The notes under the pieces are model-generated. The model was not told where the DNA came from and ran no database searches. It saw only the letters and a program-made list of their open reading frames with translations. 64,000 nt of DNA from Myrica gale (Eukaryota; Streptophyta; Magnoliopsida; Fagales; Myricaceae). A program made the translations under genes and the position numbers. Where the stretch lies: positions 3,100,001 through 3,164,000 of the forward strand of contig OZ005608.1 in the NCBI GenBank assembly GCA_963930655.1. Direction: 5' to 3'. Shown here in pieces: positions 11,388-24,900 of this stretch (the first letter of the stretch is position 1; each line of letters opens with the position of its first letter).

Positions 11388-14300
11388 ATGGGCCTGGCTA
11401 AGGCCTGGAGGTTTAGCTTGATATTCGCTAACAAACTGGCTCTGTTACAGAACCTAAATGGGTGCAATAACAAGAACAGTGTTCCCATTAAGGATGCCTG
11501 CTGGGGATCAACGGCGACGGCGTCGTTTCAGAGGAAGCCGATCTCTTGGTCGGTGTTCTGCGGGTTGATGCTCTTCGGCGTGGGCTTGATTTCGCTCTTC
11601 ACTGGCCACGTGGCATCTGATCTTGAATGGTACTCTCAGCGGTTGGTCAAGCCAAGCTTGTACTCTAAACTGGTAAAAATTCCTTTCTTTTTTCTGCCTT
11701 TGCTTGGAGTGAATCGAAGTGGTATTTGCTTATAATGATCGCAAATGTAATGTGAAGAAAGTCTCAAAATTTTGCTTTTGTAACGTTACATACGTATTAT
11801 TATTTCTGTCGAAAATTGAAGGATGGGAGTCGGCGTGAGCCAATTGAGATATGGAAATCCAAGTACTCAAAGTACTTCTATGGCTGCAGCGAGCGAGGCC
11901 GCTTTTTCCGAAGTAAGTTCCTTTCTGAGTTAATTACTCTCGACATAATACTCATGAAAGCAACGGTACAGTTACATATCAATCTACATGATTATTTAAA
12001 AATAATAATTTTGAAGTCATAGTGTTGTTGTCGCAGCCGCAATTTCACTAAAACTAGGCATTTGAGTGGCAAATTATTTGCTGGTCAGATATCCTGCACT
12101 TATTTTCCGTGGTCTCTTTACAACCGTGGCCGTGTTCTCGTGAATCTGTGTGCTACATATCCATACATTGAAAACACCTATGCTTAACATCAAAGCTAGT
12201 TTTTGTTTGACATCCGACAAAATACCTACCTATTTTCATCTCTTGCTCTGTTAAAATTCCTATGAAATCTAGCTGCTGTTAAGGAGCGAACGTCAAATGG
12301 CTATTTGCTTATAGCAACAAGTGGAGGGCTGAACCAACAACGAACTGGGGTAAGTGAAACAGTCTTATGTTCTGCCAGGCTTTTACCTGAAAAACATCTT
12401 GTAGAAGATACCTTATTAACATTAATGACATCAACATAGGATAATATATTTCCCAGCTTCACTTCTGTGTTTGTTTCAACCAATTAATTCTAGCTTAGTT
12501 TTACTGATGAGAGGTTGGATGGGGTCCTGCCAATGAACTTCTTACTTTCCCCCCAACTGGTTATGTTGGCTTAAGGAGATGACTAAATATGTCCTGCACT
12601 CAGATAACAGATGCGGTAGTTGTCGCACGGATTCTTAATGCTACGTTGGTTGTACCTGAGTTTGATCATCATTCCTACTGGAAGGATGATAGGTAATATT
12701 CTGAAACCCGCTAGGAGTAGCATTTGATTGTGATTGTTTGCTGAACTTCCTGATAATAAACTTATTGAGTGCATCTTATGTGGCATGCAGTGAGTTCATC
12801 AACGTTTTTGATGTTGATTGGTTCATTTCTTCCCTTTCAAAAGATGTGACTATCGTTAAAAGGGTTCCTGATAAAGTCATGCGATCAATGGAAAAACCTC
12901 CTTATACAATGCGTGTCCCAAGGAAATCTGCCCCTGAATATTATCTCGATCAAGTTCTCCCTATACTCTTGAGGAGACGTGTAAGGCCACTTTGCTCAGT
13001 TTTGCTTTTTTAAGTCATTTCAAATACGCATAACCAAACTTTTGGCTTCAAATCATTTTTAGCACAACTACAAGTATCTTTAAAGTCTAGTCATTTTGAA
13101 CTTCTTTTTGATGTGGCAATATGTTTCATCCTGTAAAACTTTCCATTTAGCATTCTGGCAGTGTAATCTATGTTCATAATCCCTGATCTAAACTGGTCTT
13201 CTGTTTGGTAGTAAAATTTCATTGTGAGGAAATTAACTGCCAGTAAAATTTTCAGGTTGTGCAATTGACGAAATTCGATTATAGACTTGCCAATAATCTT
13301 GATGAAGAGCTACAAAAGTTACGGTGCCGGGTTAATTATCATGCCTTAAGATTTACAAAACCTATACAAGAGCTGGGCCAAAGACTTGTTTCAAGAATGC
13401 GTGGGATGGCAAAACGTTTCATTGCAGTTCACCTGAGGTTTGTCTCTGTAACTTGCAACGACAAGATTGAACTCATGATTGTAAAATTTACCTGGCATGT
13501 CAAGGGCTTGGTTCTGTAGATGCTCAAACATCATCTGCAATCAATTTAATATATGCAGATGTGATTCTGTATATATTCAACCTTTTAATCTTTTTTCTAA
13601 TTAAAAATTCACTCTTCTTAGCACCTATGAAAATCAATAAATTATTGTTACAGTTGCAAAAATTAGGTAAAATATTTTTGTCTAATATTTAATGAAAAAC
13701 TGTCCTGCATTATACTTGAGATCTTTCTTACTTTTTACCTTGCCATGTCGGTATAAGATCTTTTCATCATATGGTTCTAGGCCATAACTGAATGTAAAAC
13801 TAAAAACCGTCCTTTACAGATGCTCATAAATTATATGGTTAACATGGATATGGGTGATCACCATGGGAATATGAGAACGGGAGTGGGAATTGTTTTTATT
13901 ATTTAGTGCTAGCTCTGAACATCCAAGGCACCAGCCTGGATGTGGCTCTGTTATTTACATGTACACCATATAGTTTAAGAAATGGTCTACCAGCCTTTTC
14001 CTCCCTCTCGTTCATTTATGGAAGAGGAAGGCTGAAGTTATGAGCATCTGGAATTTGGATTTGTTCCATCTATGCTTCCAGTTCAGATTTTATTTCGAGG
14101 CTTATTATTGTGCCCCTGAAAATATTGGATGCTGAGTGATGAGAAATTTTCCTGAGTGTGCCCTTTTTTTATTGTACAATTGTCTGGAGGAATATGCCTT
14201 TGGACAATGCTTTCCCCCCTATTTAAAGATTTAATAAAAGACTGTTTCCTCTTCAGTTTTATGGTTCATTAAAATCCCGTATTCACAGATGAATTAACTG

Positions 14301-17172
14301 CCATAAGGTAACAATATTCAGAGAACATCTAGTTTAACTTGTCCTGAATCTGGACCGAGTATTGACCTTCATGCAGTCCAATCTGAGAAGTTAATGATAA
14401 GACCACTACTTTCTCGAAGTCTTTAGCTCATGATATTTGGAACGTGCACTTCAATACACTCACCAGCTTGATGTGTTTGCACATGGAATGTGTCCTTATG
14501 TCTTGATTCGAAAGTGGTTGAAACTGTTTTATTGACAGGTTTGAACCTGATATGCTAGCATTTTCTGGGTGTTACTATGGTGGGGGTGAAAAAGAGAGAT
14601 ACGAGCTTGGTGAAATTAGAAAACGATGGGCAACCTTACCGGTGAGATTACCTCCTTACATATTGTTTTGAAGTGTGTGCACTTCCTTTTTGTTCTATTA
14701 TACTTCTGAAGCTGGATGCTACTTATTTATCCCATCTAATGATCTTTGTTTCAAATGGCATCTCCTCTCCTAAAGAAGGTGTGGAGTTGTGGAAAGTGAG
14801 GTCATGGTTTAATCCTTTTTTTTATGGGTTTGTAATTGCCCATAAAGAAAATTCTACATTCTCTCCACTGTAATCTGAAGTATATGTGTTGCATCTTTCC
14901 TTGTTATTTATGCAGGATTTAAGTGCCGAGGGAGAGCGGAAGCGAGGGAAATGCCCACTTACTCCTCATGAAGTGGGTTTGATGCTGCGTGCACTTGGTT
15001 TTGCAAATGACACGTACCTTTATGTGGCATCTGGAGAAATATATGGTGGGGAAGAGACTCTGCGGCCTCTCATGGAACTGTTCCCTAACTTCTATACAAA
15101 GGAGATTCTTGCCAACGAAGAGTTGAAACCTTTTCTCCCTTTCTCTTCCCGCCTTGCTGCTATTGACTACATTGTCTGTGATGACAGTGATGTATTTGTC
15201 ACCAATAATAATGGAAATATGGCCAAGATTCTTGCTGGTCGAAGGTAAGACGTGTAGTCCATTTTTTTCCTTACCTTTGAGAGGGACTGAAACTAAAACT
15301 AAAACATAACTTTTATTGTCAGACACTAGTGCTAACAAACTTCACTACAGTAACCAAACAAAACATGAGAATGGTGGACGTTGCTTGGAATATCTGGAAT
15401 TGTGTTGAATTATATTTTTAGGTGATACTTGTAAATGCACTGACTCTGGGTGATAATTTCATTGCATAGACATGTACTGGTGCTTGCTTGGCAATTCAGA
15501 AAAATTTTGCCTGCCAATTTATCTCTTCTTGGATTTTTTGTTTTTGGGAGGCAATGATTAGACAATAGTTGGAATGAATCTGGATTTTGAACCCTGGTTC
15601 CTGTTACCATGTTGATGATGTTTCATAACCTACGCCAAGCCACTTCTTCAAAACTTCAAGTCATCTGCAAAACTTTAAGCATCATTCCAAATCTTGCATC
15701 CTTCCCAGTATTTTTAAAGAAGCAAAAAAAGGAACGAACCCTTTGACAACTTATTTTGGTCCTCTCAGTGAAATTCAGCAAGAAATTCATATTTAAGGGG
15801 AGTTTTTCTTAGGAAGAAATATTTACAAATCCTTTTAAGATTAGTGCTACATGTTATTAACAGTTTATTAGTCATTTGTGCTGCATACACTACGTGAGTC
15901 TTACAGATATAGACTCTCCTTTCTGATGTGGTTGGCAAAAACTTGCGGACCTGATGTTATTGACACTAGCTGTGGTGTTTGCCTCACATTTTTAGTTTGT
16001 CAATTTTGTTTGACTTTTTGGTGGTCTCATGTATTGAAAGTCTAAATTCCAGTCTAGCCTACATGCTCATCATTTTTAAGTATGTTTTCTCTTTTTCAAC
16101 AAACAAAACTTTTGCTCCTGATATAAGTATGTTCCAATTTAGGCCTATCCATTAGAAAGCTCCTATATCATTTATAGTTTTTAATTTCGAGCAATATAGT
16201 CCAGTCCGTCAGAAATAATGCTGCTACAGAAATTTTTGATGTTGTTTGTCTTAACATATGCCTTGTCATCAATTTGTGTGATGTCAATGCCATTGGTTTG
16301 AAAGGCTATATTGTTCACTCAAAATTTTCAAGGATCAAATTATGCGCCTTTTATAATTTAGGACCAAATTGGGACCTTGTTACAGTTTGATACTAAAGTA
16401 TGATCTACCTTCCGTTTCCTAATATATGTTAACCAAAAAATAAAATGACTTTTTCCTTTAATTTAACTTTCAATTTCATATATGTGCCTGTGCCTAGGCT
16501 AATGAGCTCTAACTCAATAGCAAGAGTTGTTATCTTCAAATATTTAGGACAATTGACTCTTCACAAGACACAAACTAAGTACGCACCAAATGGCGCAGAA
16601 CACAGGTGGGTGTTGTCCAGTTTGCAAGTGCTGTAGATTAAAGATTTTAATAACCATGTGATGAACCTGGTTTCTGCAAGAAAATATTTCTTTTGGAACC
16701 CCTGCTTTCAACTTTTAGGGTGCAGAATTCAAGGGTTTGATGTGCATGTTATCTCATCACCGTAATTCTGATCTGTATTTTGCTTGGGTTGTTGAGTGTT
16801 CTGCTTGTTCCATATATTTTGTTATTTATTTTGGGTACAATCTGAACTATTTCTTGTTAATTTCATTTCATGGTTGAAAGGAGGTACGTGGGTCATAAGA
16901 GGACTATAAGACCAAATGCAAAGAAGCTTAGTGCTTTGTTCATGGCAAGGCATCAGATGGATTGGGATACCTTTGCAAGAAAGTTAAAGTCGTGTCAAAG
17001 AGGATTCATGGGAGAGCCGAACGAGATGAGACCCGGACGAGGGGAGTTTCATGAATTTCCGGACTCTTGTGTCTGTGAGAAACCATTCAACAATGATGAT
17101 GCTAACGACAATGGAGATCGTCACCCCAAACAAGTTGCCATGAAATCTGTAAGAAAAAGTAAATCAACTTAA
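11388..17172 (+). CDS. O-fucosyltransferase family protein (plant GT106/PF10250 type), 545 aa
   Basis: Nine exons: 11388-11672, 11822-11912, 12273-12349, 12604-12692, 12791-12980, 13256-13437, 14539-14641, 14916-15244, 16881-17172. They total 1638 nt with every splice phase consistent. The product is a type II membrane protein: a short N-terminal tail, one hydrophobic segment at about residues 54-73, then a lumenal catalytic region. Family hallmarks are GGLNQQR (143-149), HLRFEPDM (303-310) and a DDSDVFVTNNNGNM block (about 428-441). Members act in the Golgi and transfer deoxy-sugars from nucleotide sugars to polysaccharide or protein acceptors. Some relatives are rhamnogalacturonan rhamnosyltransferases, so donor and acceptor cannot be assigned here. 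The start is the first ATG in the frame, with the anchor at the usual distance. The C-terminus is basic. The gene is convergent with the Agenet gene. Confidence 0.93.
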
Positions 17173-18978
17173 GCTTAAGAGAATCAAGGTGAGAAGAGTC
17201 TACACTGAAAAATAGAGATAGGGCAGGAGAGCCAATGGCCTCGGCAGACAGTGAGGGAGATGAATTTCATTCAGACAAAGAGGAGAGCTGAGGGGAAAGG
17301 GATCGCATCAGATAGACGAAAAGAAAAATTCCCTAGCCAATGTTGGTGGAATTAGTTATTGCACTGATTGGAGGTGGCAATGCCTTCGCTTCCCGTTCAC
17401 CTTTAGTATGTCGATTTCTTTTTGTCATGCCAGGCCAGCATTTTACCCGCAGGTGCATCTCAACCATTGCATATACTATCAAATCACGCTTTGGATTGCC
17501 GAATGCACTGATTGGATGTATAGGCCTAGAATGGAATGATGAGCTGCAAGTGTCCATAAATAGTTTCTTTTGGTACATAGACAGGTGTTCTCGAAACAAA
17601 ATGTTCTGGAGTGTTGACCTGGAACTTACCTCTGTTCTCATGTTTAGCTCTCAGTACACATGCTCCGACACCAAAAACTGAGTTAGCAGGTGTCAGCTGT
17701 CAAGCGCTACTCTACAGTTCTACACAATTTGGGCCTAAAAAACAACCTTTTTCTTTTCTTGGCAAATAGATTAGGTGGTTGAGGTACATCATGGTGGTTT
17801 CGACACCCCGTCGGCATTACAGGCTGTCTTAGGAATGTCAGAAATAGGTGCGGGTCCAACTATCTGGTTCCTTGCTGCCCATTTAACCGAATGATGAGCA
17901 GTGAGTTTTCTTCCTTGGGGCCCATTTCCAGTCCCAAAAATTGAACATGAGTTGAACGTATTTCCTCTGCATCATCAGCTATCACTATCTGAGAACGTAT
18001 TCATGGTTCGCTATATTGGCTTTAAAAGGATATCGTGAACCCATTCTATTCGTGGTCTCTGTTTACTTGACGGGTGATTTCCTGTGGCCTTTTACTGCAA
18101 AATACAAGTACATTCCCCTGTATTGAATTACACTGATCTAATAGCAAGCACATCCAAACACCACGAATCGCCTCACAATAATATAAAATGAAAATCACAA
18201 TCGCGAAGAACAGTACCCACAAGTTGATAATTATTATTTTTACTCTATGGTGGCTCGAACTACGAAAGTCGATAAAGACCTGCCAGTGGCCCAGTCTGAG
18301 AGTAACAAAGTAAGAAGAAGCCGAACCATGATTTAAAATGTTTCCTCAAAAAGTGTACGTGGTCACGAGGCGAACAGCCACATCCAAACACACCAATATC
18401 CAAGGAAACACAATGTATGCACGCGGTACAGGCAAATAGAGCGAAGCAACAGCGCTTGTTGGAGTCCCTTACCTCCACCTGTTTCTTTTAGTCTATACCT
18501 GTTTCTTTTACTCTATTAATATAAGGCACGCTTGGGGAAAAAAAATGGAGCAGTTAAAGAAGCTAGCATCCGTAACGTACGAAGAAGCAACATCTTATGA
18601 TTTGATAATCTACAAAGTCATGAATTCAAGCCAAATTACACGAAGAATTTTCCATATATAACCTAAGGCATGGAAAGAAACTAAAACCAATATTATCTAT
18701 CTACTCACTAGATTTCAACTACGCCACAGGAAGCAATAATCTCCATTCCTAACTCTCCCTATACTATAATTATGCACAATCTAAGCTTGTTGTATTGGTC
18801 ATCCGACAACTGAGATTCTTTGAATCGGAACCCTTCACTAAAAAAGCTCCATCTGCCATGGTTACCCTGTCAAATGAAGCAATCAGTTTTATAAATGCTG
18901 GTTTACATACGATACTCACTAGAGAAGATTTGAGATTGTCACGACATAAAATTGGGAAGTCAAAACTGAATTCTCAGA
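17173..18978. other. Convergent 3' region between two genes
   Basis: About 1.8 kb between the stop codon of the O-fucosyltransferase gene and the stop of the minus-strand Agenet gene. It should hold both 3' UTRs. The overlapping open frames at about 17333-17681 lie on opposite strands in this presumed UTR and have no recognisable domain. I see no further gene. Confidence 0.6.
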
Positions 18979-21900
18979 TTACATCTTACCCCTAGATCCA
19001 TTCCTGTTCTGACTTTTGTGACCCTTGTCATACGAAACAGAAGGAATCTTTGAGATGATCAATGAGCTTTGCAATCCTTCTAGTAGCTGCAGCCAGAATA
19101 ATCAACAAGCACAAAAGGCACATTAAGAAGCTACGTATATGCCTCAAATACTGCCAGAAAATTAAGAGCAGGTGCATAAGTTCACAAATCATAACATTCA
19201 TCGTTTTAGAAAGTATGATCCATGGGTCAGCAATGCTATAATTCCAGTCTAGAGCTTTTCCTTTTACCTTCAGTCAGGTGCTACCAATCCCACAGAGAGA
19301 GACACATTAATAAAATAAGTTCTTGCTTGGGAAGAAAATGATAGCAATTATAAGAGCCAATTCTTGAAATCCCAGACCTTGAAGCACATTTTTTCATTAA
19401 AGTAAGCCGTGGTATTACAAAAAGGCACAGTTAGTCATAATGGTAATTTATGAAGTACGAAGTTATTTAATCCACATACACTTAATATAGCATATCTTGG
19501 CCTTAGCAGCACTAAGACTACCATGTTGAAACTTTTTTTTTTTTTTTTTTTTTTGATGACGAGGAAATTCCCCAAAGCCGGACCCTTTTGGCCCAACCCT
19601 GAAGTACAAACCCCGGCCCACTGGACCGACCCCACAACCCAGGGAGCAGATAAGTCAAGGGCGATAATGGGGATGTTGGGGCTCGAACTTGGGACATGTT
19701 AGAACCCAAGGCGAAGCCTTACCACCACACCAAACCCTTGGGGGTACTACCATGTTGAAACTTGACCACGAAGATTTGGCAGAGAAACTTAAATTGGTCA
19801 GTATGCTGCACCAGACATATGCAGCCCCTCTTATTTGCAAAAGCAATCACATGATCACATTTTCTCTCCTACCTAAAACCAAAAATCTAAAGACAACTAG
19901 CAGCTTCAAATAGGCAGGTCCTACATCTAGATATTACCTAACAAATTTTAATCTAAAACCCTAAGGAATCTTTTAAAACTGGTTTCACAAATATATGCGC
20001 AAAGGACTAAAACATACAAAGGCAGCTGACAAAAAATGGGGCTTGTTTCCACATAACGAGGAAAACAATAACGAATTGGACTAATATGTATAAAAGGTAC
20101 ACGGGAAAATATCCCATCAAATGCGATAACCAAAACCAACAATTCTGTTGTAATACTTAATCCCCTGAACTGCTGCTCTTTTGTACTGTGGCCTCAAAAA
20201 AAAAGGAAAACAACAATGAAAGTACTCTAGGCATTTTAGTTTTAGATGAGGATAATTCAGACATTTCAGGTACAAGAGGTAAACTGAAATTTCAAATGAG
20301 TGCCGAAATGCATTACAAAAGAATGACAGTTCAATGGGCTTAAATTCAAATTTCCCTGTTCACTAGCAAGTTACACAAACCACCAGTGGGTCATAAGCCC
20401 CATTTAAGCTAATGTTCATTAGCAACAAGAAGATACCATTTAAAATAGACAACCATCGTCAAACACTTACTCTTGATGTCGGTTGAATTCTGCGATTAGA
20501 TCTACGAGGCTCAACAACTTCAGAGGTTGATTTTGCAGGATTATTGAAGACTTTGTCTTCTTCAATTCTAGCCAACTTTCCACCATCAGGTGCAAGTTTT
20601 CCCTTATTCGCCCTTTCAGATTTGGTGTTTGACGCGGAAACTTTCCTGGAGGTTCCATCTGCTGAGGGAACCAATGAAGAAAATAACATTGGGCCTTCTA
20701 CTGCTCCCTCAGTGCCGGAAAGAGGTCCAGTTTCCAACTGGTTATTCTGTCCAAAAGCATTCTCAAAATGTCTGGCAGAATCCTTGCCTTTTGCTGAGTG
20801 TTCTGTCAGTGTGACACCGTCGGGAGAAGACACTGCACTCAACAGGTTGCCCTTTGCTGGAATAGTTCTACCAGAGACACTTTCTGGTTTTCCAGACTTT
20901 GCAGCTCTGGACTTGGTTTCAGCTAGTCGTCTATCCTTTACATCACTTTTAGAATTATTTTTCCATCCACTAGATCCTGATCCTTGAGGCATCGAAAATT
21001 TTGGAAGTTTATTTGAATCTTTTGCCTCAATAATCTTATTGTTCTGATCTGCAACATAATGTTTGCTTACTTCCATGAATTTTCGCTTTTTGCCAGGCTT
21101 AGGAACACCAAAAATCACTCTTGATCCTTCCTTCTGCAAACCAGTCCGTATAGTCCTAAGGGTCTCTGGCTTGTTCTCATTTTTCATGTTCTTACCAACG
21201 TTAAATATCCTATCACTTGCTGATAAATCCAATAATCTTGGATTTTCAGGTTTTTCTGTTTCTACAACATCCTTACTTCTCAATATCTTATCCTTCCCTT
21301 TGGCCTCTGCAGCTGGACTGCCCAACTTGAGTCGTTTTTCCTGCGGCGTATCACCCTGAACACCAAAATTAGTACGGGAAAATAAAAACAAAAGGCATTG
21401 AAAATCCTTTAGTTACTACAAAACAAACATCAAGCCTAAGGGCATCTATAGATAGCACCTCGTGGGAAGTGGAGACATTTCCTCGCAAACTGGACCAATC
21501 AATCCATTCCCCATCCTTCCAAACAAGAGAAGGCCGAAGATGCCAGGCTCTCACAACTGACGATTCTCCTTGAGCTACAAGAACACGATGAGGAATCATT
21601 TCCAATAAACAGAATCAATACGCAGCAGTAAGGAGCATATAACAATCAAGAGCATCTGTAAAAAAAAAAAACACAATACCTGGAAAATGGACAGTCAATG
21701 TAGTCTCATCTTTCTTGTTCTTTTCAGTGACAATCCCTTCCCACCAGCTGAAAGACAATGTCAAAGAAGACGAGATTAATTAAGCTAATATAGAATATAT
21801 ATATATATGGCTGATGAACAATCCAAAACACAGATCCATATGCGAAATACATCAATATGACCTCCTTTGAGGATCACAGTATCAAAAATCAATTGAAAAA

Positions 21901-24900
21901 CAAAATGAAATAACAGAAGAAATTGTGAATACATACTTGACTCCACACAGTCTGGAATTGAATTGGAAAATTCGGTTGTGTTTACTTAATTTCAATGAAG
22001 GATCCTAATATAGAAGGCAGGACAATATGAAATAAAGGGCGAGAAATCTCCCACTCTTTCTATACCATATCATTTGCTTTCCATGTTCGAAGGTAGCAAG
22101 TTTTGTAGTCTTCATGTAGTGGTTTATCATGTATGAAATCCAAGACTTACGTATTCAACATGTGGATTCCCTTATGGGTTAAAATTTCTACCTTTTATTT
22201 GCCACCACTGATACAGAAAAAGTAATCCAGAGGAATATGGTTCAAAAGTTTGCAGGTTTGATCCTAAAATTAGAGGATTTCTCCCTAACAAATGACTGCT
22301 TGAGGGTTACAGCAGTTTGACTATCAAGTCAGGACCAAATTGACGAATACACATTACCAAATCCAAAACGGAATTCATTGTTGTTACGTGTACCATGGAA
22401 GTTCTTTTTGTTGCTAAAACTACTTCATTTGAATTAGTTTGTAAAAATAGAAATGAACAACCACATATAAAATAACAAAGTGCTGCAGAGACAGCTACTC
22501 AAAAAATTTCAAATTTTGAAGTCCTCCAATGAGTGCTTTCTGCAAACTTTTTCGCTGATGTTAATGTTTACTCCAAAACATTAAAAATTCAGAGATTCCA
22601 AATTTCAAAAGCATAGTGGAACTGCAACTAGATAACACCATTTTACAAGCGCCCATGTACTCATATAACATCTGTAACACTGAATTATGTCCCTAAAAAT
22701 CTGTATCCGGTCTGGCATATCCTTAAAATTCCCTATTCTAAATTCTTTTGGAGTTAATTTCAATGCTATGGTTTCCAGTCCTAATATTGCATGAATACAT
22801 ACCTGTCTCTAATCCACGCATCAACTCTATCTCCAACAGACCACTTATAATCTCCCATTGCTGCTCTACGTCGTTTCCTTGTTCCTTCATATCGAAGGGC
22901 AGTAACAGGACGGGCAATGCGTATTCTTGGTGGCTTGTCTCCTTCACCTTGAAGCGCTACACATTCCTTTAGCTGTCCCTCCCCTGGACAGTTCAGAAAC
23001 AGGAATATATTCTAAAAGAATAATAAATCACTTCAATACTTGGAGTGTCAACCATTCCTTCTCAAAAATCTCGTCCTAAGTGGATAAATGCAAAGGGGCA
23101 AGACAGCTATGGCCAAGCCACCTCTGCCCGTGCCTCTACTGTTTTCCTCCCCACACCTTTTCCTCAAAATGAGAAAGAAGATGGTACACTCGAATTGTAT
23201 TAGTCTATCCAATGCAGCTCCAAAGGGCAATGCTTTTTCGTGTAAACCGGGCACCTACATATCTTTATTGACATTGTTTTCCAACCGGAAGGCGAAGATC
23301 TAACTATCGAGACTCGGACTATCCAGATAGTTGTATCCAAAAAAAAAAAAGCATATGAACAGACAGCACTAGCCTATGGGTTGTTCCCACTAGCTATGGC
23401 TTGGCCTAGCCTTTGGCTCTGATACCACATGCATGGGTGATACTGAGATCTTGAGCCAAAGACCATCCTTTTCACGTCCGATTTTGAAGGGGATATCCTA
23501 TGGGATCCTACCCAAATTTTTCTGGTCCAATGGGTGCAAGAATTTCCAGGAACATTTATCCAAGACTTGTATCATTTGATGATGCCATGTGAAGTGTAGG
23601 CTAACCCAATAACGACAGCAACTAATGGTAGTGACAAGGGGCCATTTAAGTATTTGTACTTATCTATTTAGGCTTGATCTTTCAATTATTATATCCAAAG
23701 CACAAGGGAAATAAATACCCGTGGCACAGGCAAACTTGCCTGCGGCTGAACAGTTGATGGCAACTTACCGTCGTCTGTTTGAAATTCAGTGTAAGAGACA
23801 TAAGCTTTCCCATCATCCAAACTCAATACATTGGCAGTGAACCAAGCTGCTTTAGATCCATCTATATCTTTCAGAACCTAAATATACAATCACAAAGTTA
23901 AAACCAAAAGTATGAAGGTAAATATAACATGCAGATATTAATTAAACTCAACTACCAGAAAATGCAATGGGAGATGTAAAACCTAAGTTTTAATATCAAA
24001 CTAATTATGAAAAATGAAGGTGAAAATTTAAAATGACTTCAAGGTAACAAACCTCTACAAGTGAACTCTCCTTGATGCTGTTCTGTTTAAAAGTTTCCAC
24101 AGCTTTTTCGGAGTTCTTCTGCACAGTGCGGGAAGAAGATCTTGATCCAATCTCAGATTCAGGAACCACACCAATTGTTTTGGCCAAATCAGAAACTTTT
24201 CGGCCCCTTTGTCCTCTTGAATCCTTTTCATTAGTTGCAGCAGTACCTGAGATGCCATCTACTAATCCAATATGATCCTCCATCAACTCTCTTGCCATCT
24301 CTGTTGGAATAGCCGATTTCTCATGTTTGGTAATCAGACCTGCATCCTTATCTGTTAGTCCCTTCAGTGAATTTTTTGTTGAAGTATTGGGACCTCCTCC
24401 GACACTGTCATTGACTAATTGTTCTCGATTCGTGTCATTTGATTTCAGAACTAGGTCAGAAGATTCTCTGGATACTTTCCAATAACCCCCTGGACCAGCT
24501 TTTACCAGCTCACTTAATAGAAAAGAATCACCCATCGCAACAATCTTACCAGCTTGTGATACTGCCTCTGCGGCTAGCTCAGCAGCTTTTACAATCGCAT
24601 CCATATTTTCAGCTCTTTTCGTGGCAGCCGAAGCAGCTTCAACCCTCTTTCTGGCAGCCTCTTTAGCAGCAATAATGATTGAACTCGAACTGTTTGTACC
24701 ATTTTCACCCTTTAGGATGGATGCAGGAGTAGCCTTTCCGAAAGTATTAACACTACCAGGAAGAGAAGCAGCATTAATTTGTCTAGGATTGCCTAAACCA
24801 TTGGAAACGAGTGCTTCTTCAGCCATTAACTTGGCTTGCAATGAAGCATTTGATGCAACACTGGCAGCTGCAGCCGCTGCCTTCGCAACAGCAGCAGCAG

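Noticed and set aside
17333-17681. Open frames on both strands just downstream of the O-fucosyltransferase stop
   Set aside because: They overlap in antiparallel fashion within the presumed 3' UTR and show no domain.
20544-20987. 147-aa plus-strand frame
   Set aside because: Antisense shadow of coding exon 13 of the Agenet gene.
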